From NCBI RefSeq assembly GCF_001280005.1, contig NZ_LGDW01000004.1:1-27822 (forward strand): DNA of 27,822 nucleotides, in the 5' to 3' direction. Origin of the DNA: Streptomyces sp. NRRL WC-3618 (GTDB taxonomy: Bacteria; Actinomycetota; Actinomycetes; Streptomycetales; Streptomycetaceae). Positions 14,772-21,759 of the stretch are shown piece after piece. Position numbers and translations under genes: made by a program. The notes beneath the pieces were generated by a model, which saw nothing but the letters and a program-made list of their open reading frames with translations, made no database searches and had not been told where the DNA came from. Positions within the stretch are counted from its first letter, which is position 1. Each line of letters starts with the position of its first letter.

Positions 14772-16184
14772 TCACCTGTCTTCGCGGGGATCGGGCGGGT
14801 CCAACGGTGGATTCTCGGGCGGAGAAGCGCCCTGGCCTTGGGTCGTGAAGGTGTCTTGTCCCCCGGCCGGGGCGGCGCCCTGTTCTTCCGCCGTGAAGGC
14901 GGCAGCAGCCGCAGCACCCACAGGTATCCGGGCACTCACCTGAAAGCCCCCCGCTTCCCGGTTGCCCGAAGCGACCGTGCCACCCAGGGCGTGTACCCGG
15001 GCCGCCATGCCAGTCAGTCCCCGTCCGCTCCCCGCGAGCGAGGGCGAGACCGGCGCGCCCCCGAGCAGGCCCCAGCCGTCGTCGGCGACCTCGACGAACA
15101 GGACGCCGCCGTCCGGGTCGTCCGCGGAGTGCTGGTGAGCGACGCTGACGACGGCGCGACGGGCGTGGGCATGGCGCAGCGTGTTGGTGAGGGCCTCCTG
15201 GACCACGCGGTAGGCGGCCAGGGCGACCGTCGGCGGCAGCGCCGGAACGGGCTGCGCAACATCGAGGTCGACGGCCAGGCCGGTGGCCCTGACATGGTCG
15301 ATCATGGGCAGGAGCCCCGACAGGTCGGTGTCACCGTGCGAGGGCGTCCGGAGCGTGCCGGTGGGCGAGGAAGCGGCCGGGGAAGCGGACGCGTCGGAGT
15401 CGTCGTGGAGGGCATTGAGCAGTGAGCGCAGGTCCTTGAGGGCTTGGCGGGACACATCTCCGATGGCCTCCACCGCGGCCTTCGCGCGGACCGGACTGTG
15501 CTCGAAGCCGTCGGCCGCCGCCGTGGCCTGGATCACGACCACGCTGATGGTGTGGGCCAGCACATCGTGCACCTCGCGAGCCACGCGCAGGCGCTCCTCG
15601 GCCGCCGCGGTACGCATGAGCAGGGCATGCTGCCGGGCCGCGGCGGCACTGCGCTCGTACAGCCGCTCCACATGCTCCCGTGTGCGCTGAGCACGCTCCC
15701 GGCGGATCCCCGTCCGCAGCCCCGCCATGATCACGAGCTGGAACACCGCGCAGACGGCCGCCGCCTGGGCCGCCCCCGGCAGGGGGCGCATCGCGAACGA
15801 CTCCGCGAGCGTCGCCGCGATGCAGAACGCGGTGCTGACCGGGGTGATGCCGACATTCGACGCCGCGCTCCCGGCCGCGAGAAGCACGGCGTAGGAATCC
15901 ACCCGCCCGCCGCTGTGCGACAACTGCGCCAGAAGGTCAGCGACCAGGGAAACGCCCAGAACCGTCAGAGGCAGGCGCTCGCGCAGGACGAGAGAACCGC
16001 AGCCGATCAGGGCGCACGCACACCGCCACGCCGTCCATGTCGACGACGCGGGGGCCCCGAGAGCGTTGCCGTGGGCATCCCAGAACGAAAGGAACATGAC
16101 AACTAGGGCGATGCCGGTGTCCCTCGCCGTCGACCGCCGCACCCCCACCCAGTCGCAGACCGCTGCCTGCCAAGGCGTCCTCAC
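14772..16184 (-). CDS. Membrane sensor histidine kinase (HisKA_3 / HATPase_c)
   Basis: A 470-residue kinase. Four to five hydrophobic segments span residues about 20-160, followed by a coiled coil (about 160-195), the phosphoacceptor helix with H206 in VAREVHDVLAHTIS, and a HATPase_c domain with VVQEALTNTLRHAHA (N box), VADDGWGLLG (G1) and GRGLTGMAARVHALGG (G2). The C-terminal 50 residues (AAAAAFTAEEQ to PPDPREDR) are low-complexity. I prefer the GTG at 16184 because TATAGT ends exactly 7 nt upstream and there is no ribosome site, pointing to a leaderless message. The frame stays open far upstream, but that part is not protein-like. Partner of the response regulator downstream. The VAREVHDVLAHT box is the type common in actinomycete orphan sensing pairs; stimulus unknown. 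Confidence 0.87.
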   Translation of the reverse strand: MRTPWQAAVCDWVGVRRSTARDTGIALVVMFLSFWDAHGNALGAPASSTWTAWRCACALIGCGSLVLRERLPLTVLGVSLVADLLAQLSHSGGRVDSYAVLLAAGSAASNVGITPVSTAFCIAATLAESFAMRPLPGAAQAAAVCAVFQLVIMAGLRTGIRRERAQRTREHVERLYERSAAAARQHALLMRTAAAEERLRVAREVHDVLAHTISVVVIQATAAADGFEHSPVRAKAAVEAIGDVSRQALKDLRSLLNALHDDSDASASPAASSPTGTLRTPSHGDTDLSGLLPMIDHVRATGLAVDLDVAQPVPALPPTVALAAYRVVQEALTNTLRHAHARRAVVSVAHQHSADDPDGGVLFVEVADDGWGLLGGAPVSPSLAGSGRGLTGMAARVHALGGTVASGNREAGGFQVSARIPVGAAAAAAFTAEEQGAAPAGGQDTFTTQGQGASPPENPPLDPPDPREDR

Positions 16185-16496
16185 GGCCTGAACTATAACT
16201 ACGTCGAACCGGTGCTCCGGAGGACCATCGCACCTGCCCTGAGGAAGGTGTCCGGAGGCCGTCCCCACCCCTTCCACGGAAGGAGAAAACGACGCCGATA
16301 CGAAGGATCCGCGCCCCCCGCGCCACGTCCTATGCTGCCGGAGCGTTCCTGCGGCGCCCGCTGAGCGAGTCCACCGACAGCGCGTCAGTTCACGGCCCAT
16401 CAGCACCTTTTGGCACCTTCTTGGTGTCTCCGTGGTGACTGCTTGGCACCTCCTTGGCATGACCGTGACACTCCCGTCTCCGGAAGAAGGCATCTC
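16185..16496. promoter_or_regulatory. Divergent intergenic region with -10 boxes and spaced direct repeats
   Basis: TATAGT (minus strand, 16192-16197) is the likely -10 of the kinase gene. TATGCT (16331-16336, plus) could serve the rightward gene, though its -35 is poor. Two near-copies of TTGGCACCTnCTTGG begin at 16410 and 16443, exactly 33 bp (three helical turns) apart, about 40-85 nt ahead of the next start. No gene is seen. Confidence 0.4.
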
Positions 16497-17000
16497 ATGA
16501 GAATCAACCTGGCCACCCTTGCCGAGCGGTCCCAGCGAGCCCTCAAGCTGGAGGAGCCGATCGAGGCGGTCGGCATCTTCGGTCTCCAGGACGACTATCT
16601 GGGCCTGGCGGTGGGGGGCGTCGCGTCGGGCACCGTGGCCTCCATCCTGGACGCCGACGCGCTCACCGATGGAGTGCTCGCCGTGATCGGAATGCGCGCG
16701 GCCCGCCGGATCAACGCCAATTCCCAGGGGGTGACCGGACGCATGGTCGTCGTCGTCACCGCGACGTCGATACACCTGCTGGCTCTCTCGGGCTGGGGGT
16801 ACGAACCCGAGCGTGAGCTCCTCCGTATGAACCGGGCCACCACCACCAGCCAGGTCAAGTGGTGGGGCCTGTCGCGCCGATTGAAGCTGAGGGACGCGGA
16901 TGGTCAGAAGATCGAACTGACCAGCTCAATCTCTTACCTCTCCTTCTACCGGAAAGGCGCCAAGGCCATTCTCGCCGCACTCGCCTCCAACGCGGCCTGA
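16497..17000 (+). CDS. Hypothetical protein, 167 aa, possibly PH-like fold
   Basis: Family not recognised. The protein has no signal peptide and no clear membrane span. The first 45 residues are helical (LATLAERSQRALKLEEPIEAVGIF). The rest alternates hydrophobic strands: GRMVVVVTATSIHLLALSGWG, then ELLRMNRATTTSQVKWWGLSRRLKLRDADGQKIELTSS and a C-terminal helix FYRKGAKAILAALAS. A strand-rich core with a closing helix resembles small bacterial PH-like domains, which is inference only. The ATG is chosen because GAAGAAGG lies 6 nt upstream. It is divergent from the kinase gene and separated from it by a region with spaced direct repeats. Confidence 0.75.
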   Translation: MRINLATLAERSQRALKLEEPIEAVGIFGLQDDYLGLAVGGVASGTVASILDADALTDGVLAVIGMRAARRINANSQGVTGRMVVVVTATSIHLLALSGWGYEPERELLRMNRATTTSQVKWWGLSRRLKLRDADGQKIELTSSISYLSFYRKGAKAILAALASNAA

Positions 17001-17002
17001 CG

Positions 17003-17270
17003 TCAGCCGGCACTCCAGCAGGGTGAAGAGGCGCATGTCCTTGACCAGTGCGATCTTGAGGATCTCGGGGTGAGGCCCTCCCGGACGTCCTCGATCCGCT
17101 GACGGCGGGGGGACCAGCCGATGAGCTCGGAGTCGACACCGGCAATCTCCAACACTGGGCGCAAGCCCGGCGTCACCTCCCCGGGCACCGTCGCAGTCCC
17201 AGCTCCTCACACACCTCGGTCGTCATCGCGAAGGTGTAGAGGGTCCCGGCAGGCCCGAAGGTTACGGCGT
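17003..17270 (-). pseudogene. Fragment of a MobF/TrwC-type conjugative relaxase gene
   Basis: Two adjoining minus-strand frames resemble the central part of actinomycete TrwC/MobF relaxases. First comes AHNAVTFGPAGTLYTFAMTTEVCEELGLR (about 17270-17185); then, after a stop and frame change, RPVLEIAGVDSELIGWSPRRQRIED (about 17165-17090), the PVLEI-GVD-LIxWxxxRR block of that family. The catalytic Tyr-containing N-terminus and the helicase part are absent. A few residues later a third frame gives EILKIALVKDMRLFTLLECRLT, which I cannot place. It is a scar of an integrative-conjugative element or plasmid. Confidence 0.55.
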
Positions 17271-17381
17271 TGTGCGGGGAGGCGCGATGGCGCAGAAGTC
17301 GCCCGATTCACGGCTGGATCTCCGCCCGCTTGGCCGGTGCCAACAACCCGCGCGTGAAGGGCAAAACGCTCCCGTTGAAGG

Positions 17382-17402
17382 TCTGTTGGAGTTCTGTTGG
17401 AG
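17382..17402 (+). repeat. Tandem 11-bp repeat ahead of the lectin gene
   Basis: TCTGTTGGAG occurs twice, at 17382 and 17393, period 11 bp, 32-52 nt before the ATG of the secreted protein. One helical turn apart, it could be a regulator site or a simple duplication. Confidence 0.5.
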
Positions 17403-17433
17403 ATTCATTGTCGGCCTCTGGGACGGTCTGGCC

Positions 17434-17904
17434 ATGAACAAGTTCAAGAGAGCAACCCTCACCATTACCTCAGTCTTCGCCCTGACGGTGGGCGCCGCCA
17501 CGGCGGCTCACGCCGACGGAGACGTGACCTGGCAAAGCGCCTATACAGGCCTCTGCCTCGCCTCCATCGACAACAACTGGGGCAACCCGAGCAACGTCGC
17601 CATGCGCGGCTGCGGAAACGCTGGGACCACCTTTCATGAGCAGGACCTCGGTGACGGAACCTGGCTGATGAGGACGACCTCCGACCAGGACTTCTGTCTT
17701 ACCGCGTACAGCGACCACGACGTCTATATGGAGCACTGCTCTGGCAACATCTGGCAGCGTTGGTCCGAGGAATGGGACGGCGGCCGAGGTGTCTGGCGTC
17801 TCAAGCACGCGGCCACTCAGTGGTACATCACGGACTACGACAATGGCCTTCAGATCGGCGTCGACCCGCTCAATTCCCCGGACAGCCGTCAGTGGTGGCA
17901 CTGA
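17434..17904 (+). CDS. Secreted ricin B-like (beta-trefoil) lectin-type protein
   Basis: A 156-residue exported protein. The first 27 residues are a Sec signal peptide (KFKR, hydrophobic core TITSVFALTVGAA, cleavage after AHA). The mature chain has the ricin-B rhythm: GLCLAS...RGCGN and DFCLTAY...EHCSGN give two probable disulfides, WQRW is a QxW motif, and the third repeat (WRLKHAATQWYITDY...DSRQWWH) ends the chain. Such domains bind sugars; with no catalytic domain attached it is a stand-alone lectin-like protein or an inhibitor. The ribosome site is weak (GGGACGG at about 10 nt). It lies among element debris. Codon use includes more A/T third positions than neighbours (ACAGG, TATATGG), a mild hint of transfer. 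Confidence 0.75.
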   Translation: MNKFKRATLTITSVFALTVGAATAAHADGDVTWQSAYTGLCLASIDNNWGNPSNVAMRGCGNAGTTFHEQDLGDGTWLMRTTSDQDFCLTAYSDHDVYMEHCSGNIWQRWSEEWDGGRGVWRLKHAATQWYITDYDNGLQIGVDPLNSPDSRQWWH

Positions 17905-18103
17905 TCTCCCAGGTCCCTCTCAGGGTGGTCTCGCCGGGGTACGACGTGCGGCCCGCCTCCACAAGGCGGCGCTCACGTCGTATCCCGGCCCGCTCGGCGT
18001 ACCCGTGCCCAACACCCAGTGCCGGTCGATGAGTCACCGGCCGGGACGAAAGATGTCGACAATATTCGATGAGCTGCGCCGGGTCGGGCGCTGTGCGGCG
18101 CGA

Positions 18104-18382
18104 TCAGGGGCTGTCGCCGCCCCAGTCCCAGCGGGCCGGGTCGCCGGGTCGCGGGTCGTACAGCGCCCGCCCGCCGGGGCCGAACTGTCCCAGCTCGGTC
18201 TGGAGGGAGACGCCGGTGTCGATCTCGTCCTTCGTCCAGCCGGTAATGTCGAGCAGCAGGCCGTCCAGCGGGCCGCCGACCAGTTCGGCGTAGGCGCGGC
18301 CGTGACGGGGGCCGGGGTGTGGGTCGTCCACGTCTCGGCCGTACACCCGGCCGCGCAGCAACTGCTCGTCATCACGGTCCAT
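18104..18382 (-). CDS. Small conserved protein of actinomycete integrative elements (YAELVGGPLDG type)
   Basis: A 92-residue acidic protein with no signal or membrane segment. The core YAELVGGPLDGLLLDITGW and the end FGPGGRALYDPRPGDPARWDWGGDSP are of a type seen repeatedly next to conjugation and integration genes in Streptomyces; no function is assigned to it that I know. CAAGG stands 8 nt before the ATG. It follows the remnant zinc-finger-like gene by about 105 nt in the same direction. A second, very short copy of its C-terminal motif is found at 26356-26440. It may still be expressed, but its element is broken. Confidence 0.65.
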   Translation of the reverse strand: MDRDDEQLLRGRVYGRDVDDPHPGPRHGRAYAELVGGPLDGLLLDITGWTKDEIDTGVSLQTELGQFGPGGRALYDPRPGDPARWDWGGDSP

Positions 18383-18486
18383 CCGTTCAGCCTTGCAGCC
18401 GCCACTGACAATCAGGTCCGGTCGCGTCAGCTGTGGAAGCGCGACATCCAGGTGCCGCCGTTCTTCTGCTCGGGCCTGGCCGGGTC

Positions 18487-18780
18487 CTACTTCTGGTGTT
18501 CCGCCGCGGACTGTGCTTGGCGTTCGGCGGTGATGGCTCGCCGCTTGCAGTCGTCGCACAGGTGCGGGTGGGTCTCCCGTGGGGCGTCCCACCCGGCGGG
18601 CTCGATGGCCTTCCACCGTTCGTCGGTGAACCGCGCACCGCAGCGGGCGCACCCGGGACAGTGGGCCTCCCGACGGTGCCCGGGTTGCGCGGGCCGGCGC
18701 CGTTGAAGACGAGCAGCAGCCGCGGGTGCGGCTGATCGGCGCGCCGTCGCGGAAGACGCCCCTGACGGGCGATCACGTGC
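18487..18780 (-). pseudogene. Decayed small CxxC (zinc-finger-like) gene of an integrative element
   Basis: Two frames together look like one former small gene. GTG at about 18776 opens VIARQGRLPRRRADQPHPRLLLVFNGAGPRNPGTVG; a shift near 18665 is then needed to reach CPGCARCGARFTDERWKAIEP and HPHLCDDCKRRAITAERQAQ, ending at 18487. The four cysteines (CARC and CDDC, about 28 residues apart) suggest one bound zinc. Alternatively the second frame alone, from an ATG at 18816, is a complete 109-residue gene; the first 45 residues would then be unlike any coding sequence here. It sits upstream of the YAELVGGPLDG-type gene, as expected for an element operon. Confidence 0.45.
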
Positions 18781-18860
18781 TACCGATCTCCGCTCCGACC
18801 AGCACGGGAACCCCATCGAGACCCCACGCCAGCACCGCCGACCAGCAGAAATCAGGATGA

Positions 18861-18881
18861 CGGGGCCTCAATGAGACCCCG
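18861..18881 (-). terminator. Hairpin after the patatin gene (end of alpha-dioxygenase operon)
   Basis: CGGGGCCTCA and TGAGACCCCG (9 of 10 paired, one-nt centre) start 43 nt past the patatin stop. A short T-containing tail (TGATTT) follows on the minus strand. Confidence 0.4.
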
Positions 18882-18923
18882 CGTCGCAGCCAGGTGTGCC
18901 GCCTCCTCGGCACCTCAGATGGT

Positions 18924-19898
18924 TCACTGCTTGCTGTGGGCGCGCCGTAGAAAGTCGACCGCCGCCTGCCGTCCTTCCTCGACCAGTGCCTCGCGTGCCT
19001 CCGGCCCGAGGCCGAAGTCGGTGATGCCGACCTTGGCGCACGAGACGCTGATCATCCGGTCTCGAACACCCGGTAGCTCAAGATATGTCTGATCTCGGCC
19101 CACCAGGGCCGTCGCCACCACCTGTTGCAGCAGTTGCAGCAGGGGTGACATCACCACGGCCGGCGCCGGGAACAGCTCCGCGATTCCGGCGGGCAGGTCG
19201 GGCAGGATCCGTACGCCGAAGGTCGGCCAGCGCGGCTGCCTGCCGTCGGTGCGGTCGAAGGTGTCGACGGCGAAGTTGGACAGGATGCCCCCGTCCACGA
19301 TGACCGACTTCTCTCCTGTTGTTCGATGGGTGAGTTCGCAGGGCTGGAAGTAGAAGGGGATCGACAGCGAGCAGCGGACCGCGTCGGCGACCTTCTGCTC
19401 GTCCGGGTCGAGGCCGTAAAGCCGGTAGTCCCAGGGCAGTCGCAGCAGCCGCCCGTGAGTGACGTCCGTCGCCATGACAACGAGCTTGTACCGCTTGTGC
19501 TCCGGCAGGTCGGTGTCACTGCCCGGGTCGTCGTACCGAAGATCGCGGAACGTGGTCACGCCCAGCTCCGCCAGTTCCGTCTCCACCCACTGGCGGATCC
19601 ACTCGCCCCGGTACGCGCCGCGCCTGCCGAACAGGGAGACACCCTCGCTGAGCACGGGCAGGCCCGGCGGCACACGGTCCGGGACCCGGGCCAGGTTCAG
19701 GCGGCCCATGAGGTTGCGCAGGTCCTTGGCCCCGACCCCGGCGGCCACGAAGGCCGCCGCGATAGCGCCGACGGAGGTGCCGGCGGCGCGCGGGAAGGTG
19801 TACCCCTGCTCCAGCAGGCCGATCACCGCTCCTGCGGCGCCCAGGCCACGCACCCCGCCGCCCTCCAGGACGAGGTCGGCCCTGAGGTCAGCTGCCAT
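18924..19898 (-). CDS. Patatin-like phospholipase / acyl hydrolase
   Basis: A 324-residue patatin-fold lipid acyl hydrolase. The oxyanion loop GGGVRG (13-18), nucleophile elbow GTSVG with S42, and DGG with D202 make the complete Ser-Asp dyad, so it should be active. It has no signal peptide and acts in the cytoplasm or on the inner membrane face, releasing free fatty acids from phospholipids or other esters. The ATG lies 8 nt inside the end of the alpha-dioxygenase-like gene, so translation is coupled. Being co-translated with a fatty-acid oxygenase suggests it supplies the substrate. It is the last gene of the operon; a hairpin follows. Family members in pathogens act as toxins, but nothing here (no export signal) points that way. 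Confidence 0.9.
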   Translation of the reverse strand: MAADLRADLVLEGGGVRGLGAAGAVIGLLEQGYTFPRAAGTSVGAIAAAFVAAGVGAKDLRNLMGRLNLARVPDRVPPGLPVLSEGVSLFGRRGAYRGEWIRQWVETELAELGVTTFRDLRYDDPGSDTDLPEHKRYKLVVMATDVTHGRLLRLPWDYRLYGLDPDEQKVADAVRCSLSIPFYFQPCELTHRTTGEKSVIVDGGILSNFAVDTFDRTDGRQPRWPTFGVRILPDLPAGIAELFPAPAVVMSPLLQLLQQVVATALVGRDQTYLELPGVRDRMISVSCAKVGITDFGLGPEAREALVEEGRQAAVDFLRRAHSKQ

Positions 19899-21759
19899 CG
19901 CGAGCCCCTCGCTTCCGTCCGGCGATGTTCCAGGGCGAGAAGGCGTTGTTCACTCCGGCCAGTGCGGTCCGCAGTTCGGGGTGGTGGCGCAGCAGTACGG
20001 TTCCCATGGTGTTGTCGTCGATCCAGCGCAGTCCGGCCTTCGAGTAGACCTCGGGCGTGTAGTACTCGGTGAAGAAGCGGTCGCTGTTCAGGCGGCGTGA
20101 GGCCATGAGGATGAAGATGCGGAACGCGGTGTCGCTGAAGGCGAATCCGGCGGGGAGTTTCTCCGCGTACAGGCCGATGGTCAGGTCGACCTTCTCGATG
20201 TCGCCCTCATAGACCCGCCTGATCTGCTCGGCCCACGCCCGGTTCTCGGTGAGCTCCTCGAAACTCGCGGCGGGCTTCAGGCGCAGCAGCCGGCGGAAAT
20301 CGTTGTAGCGGGGGACGCCAAGCTCCCTGCTGCGCAGGATGTCCGTGGCCGCGAGGTCCTGCAGGTGACCGTCCGGCCGCTGGAACTCCTGCAGGAACTT
20401 CGGGAAGTTGTGCATGGTGACCAGGCCCGGGTGAAGGGTGCCGAAGCTGTAGAGCAGGTCGCGCATGGGGACGGTGTCCATGACCTTCAGCGCCTCGGGG
20501 CCGGCGAGTTCGCGGAGGGTGGCCTCCCGCAGCGTCGCGTCGTCGCTCGCGGCCCGCAGGTGCCAGTCGTCGCGGACCAGAGGGTGCATGCGGTAGACGG
20601 CGACGAACTCCTCGGTGAGGCTGTACGGAACGCCGTAGTGGTCGGTTTCGGCGCCGGGGATGCCGCTGATCACCTCCGACCCGCTGATCCTCCCGAGGAG
20701 GTTGTGCACGCGCTCGCCTGCGAGTCCCCACCAGTTGGTGCGCAGCGCGGTGACGGTGGTCGGGTGGCTGATGACCGCCGGGGTCCACTCCACCGTGTGG
20801 ATCTTGGCGAGGAGAGCGGAGTTGACCAGCCGGGCGCGCTGGAAGAGCTCCTCGTCGTCCCAGCCGGGGTACTGCGCGTGGAGGTGCTCGCAGATGGCGT
20901 TGTGCTCCTTGGCGAACAGCGTCTGCATCATCGCGAGCCCCAGCCAGAATCCGGGCACCCGGGACGGGTCACGGTCCGGGTCGGGCGGGAACGGCGTCCC
21001 GTCGTCGCCCCACAGGCGCAGCTTGCCGTTCTCCCCGGTGCGCAGGGCGCGCTGTTCCTTCTCGCTCGACCCGTAGATCTGGGAGGCGTCCCACCAGTGC
21101 GAGGAGACGTTGACGCGCGTGTCGGGCGTCCCGGCCGGGGCATGCGGGTCGCGGGTCGGGTCGTCGAGGGTGCGCATGATCTGCATGGGCCGCTCGGGCC
21201 AGGGGTCGTCGTCGCGCAGGGGCACGGTCCACGGCCGGTCCGTGGGGCTCGTGCCGTGACTGAACCAGTCGCGCACCATGAACTGCAGCCAGGCCGCCAC
21301 GAGGGAGTTCACCGTCTCGGCGGGGATGAACTCGTCCCGGGTGAGCAGTTCGCGGCTGACCACTCGCGGGTTGGGCGAGGACAGCACGTCGGCGGGCGAG
21401 ACCGGGGGGATCTTACCCAGCGGGATGTTGCGGCCGAAGCGTGTGCCGGCCATGCCCATGCGCGGCTGCTCGAGGTCGTTGTAACTGCCGTCGGCCGTCC
21501 GGTTGACCAGGTGTGCCGTGCCATTGTGCGGGGCCGGCTCGGGGACGTTCATCGCGGGGATCCGGTTGGTGTCGTGCAGGTTCTCCTGCCGCAGTTTCAC
21601 CCGCAGCCCGAGCAGGGTGCCGAGTCCGAGCGGGACGGGCAGTTTGTCCCAGCCGACTCTGCGGTCCAGGAACTCGGCGGCGCCGGTGACGACGCGCCAG
21701 GGCAATGTGCGGCGGTAGCCGGAGCTCGCGTCACCGGCGGGTGGTCGTTGGTCAGTCAT
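19888..21759 (-). CDS. Fatty-acid alpha-dioxygenase-like haem protein (peroxidase-cyclooxygenase superfamily)
   Basis: A 623-residue protein of the size of plant alpha-dioxygenases, which insert O2 at C2 of fatty acids. Family blocks: RTADGSYNDLEQPRMGMAG (87-105), NPRVVSRELLTRDEF (130-144), FVAVYRMHPL (385-394) with the presumed radical Tyr Y389 and proximal haem ligand H392 (Tyr-x-x-His as in cyclooxygenase), RYNDFRR (484-490), and GFAFSDTAFRIFILMASRRL (538-557) followed by SDRFFTEYYTPEVYSKAGLRW. The distal histidine expected in QFxxHDW is R163 here (LQFMVRDWFSH). The codon, at 21271-21273, is CGC, one transition from CAC. No signal peptide. It starts in an ATGA overlap with the GMC gene. 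If active it would make 2-hydroperoxy acids and shortened aldehydes; with Arg at the distal site a changed reaction or loss of function is possible. Confidence 0.88.
   Translation of the reverse strand: MTDQRPPAGDASSGYRRTLPWRVVTGAAEFLDRRVGWDKLPVPLGLGTLLGLRVKLRQENLHDTNRIPAMNVPEPAPHNGTAHLVNRTADGSYNDLEQPRMGMAGTRFGRNIPLGKIPPVSPADVLSSPNPRVVSRELLTRDEFIPAETVNSLVAAWLQFMVRDWFSHGTSPTDRPWTVPLRDDDPWPERPMQIMRTLDDPTRDPHAPAGTPDTRVNVSSHWWDASQIYGSSEKEQRALRTGENGKLRLWGDDGTPFPPDPDRDPSRVPGFWLGLAMMQTLFAKEHNAICEHLHAQYPGWDDEELFQRARLVNSALLAKIHTVEWTPAVISHPTTVTALRTNWWGLAGERVHNLLGRISGSEVISGIPGAETDHYGVPYSLTEEFVAVYRMHPLVRDDWHLRAASDDATLREATLRELAGPEALKVMDTVPMRDLLYSFGTLHPGLVTMHNFPKFLQEFQRPDGHLQDLAATDILRSRELGVPRYNDFRRLLRLKPAASFEELTENRAWAEQIRRVYEGDIEKVDLTIGLYAEKLPAGFAFSDTAFRIFILMASRRLNSDRFFTEYYTPEVYSKAGLRWIDDNTMGTVLLRHHPELRTALAGVNNAFSPWNIAGRKRGARDGS

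Noticed and set aside
14154..15425. 423-codon plus-strand open frame
   Set aside because: Antisense of the second response regulator and kinase, which show complete motifs.
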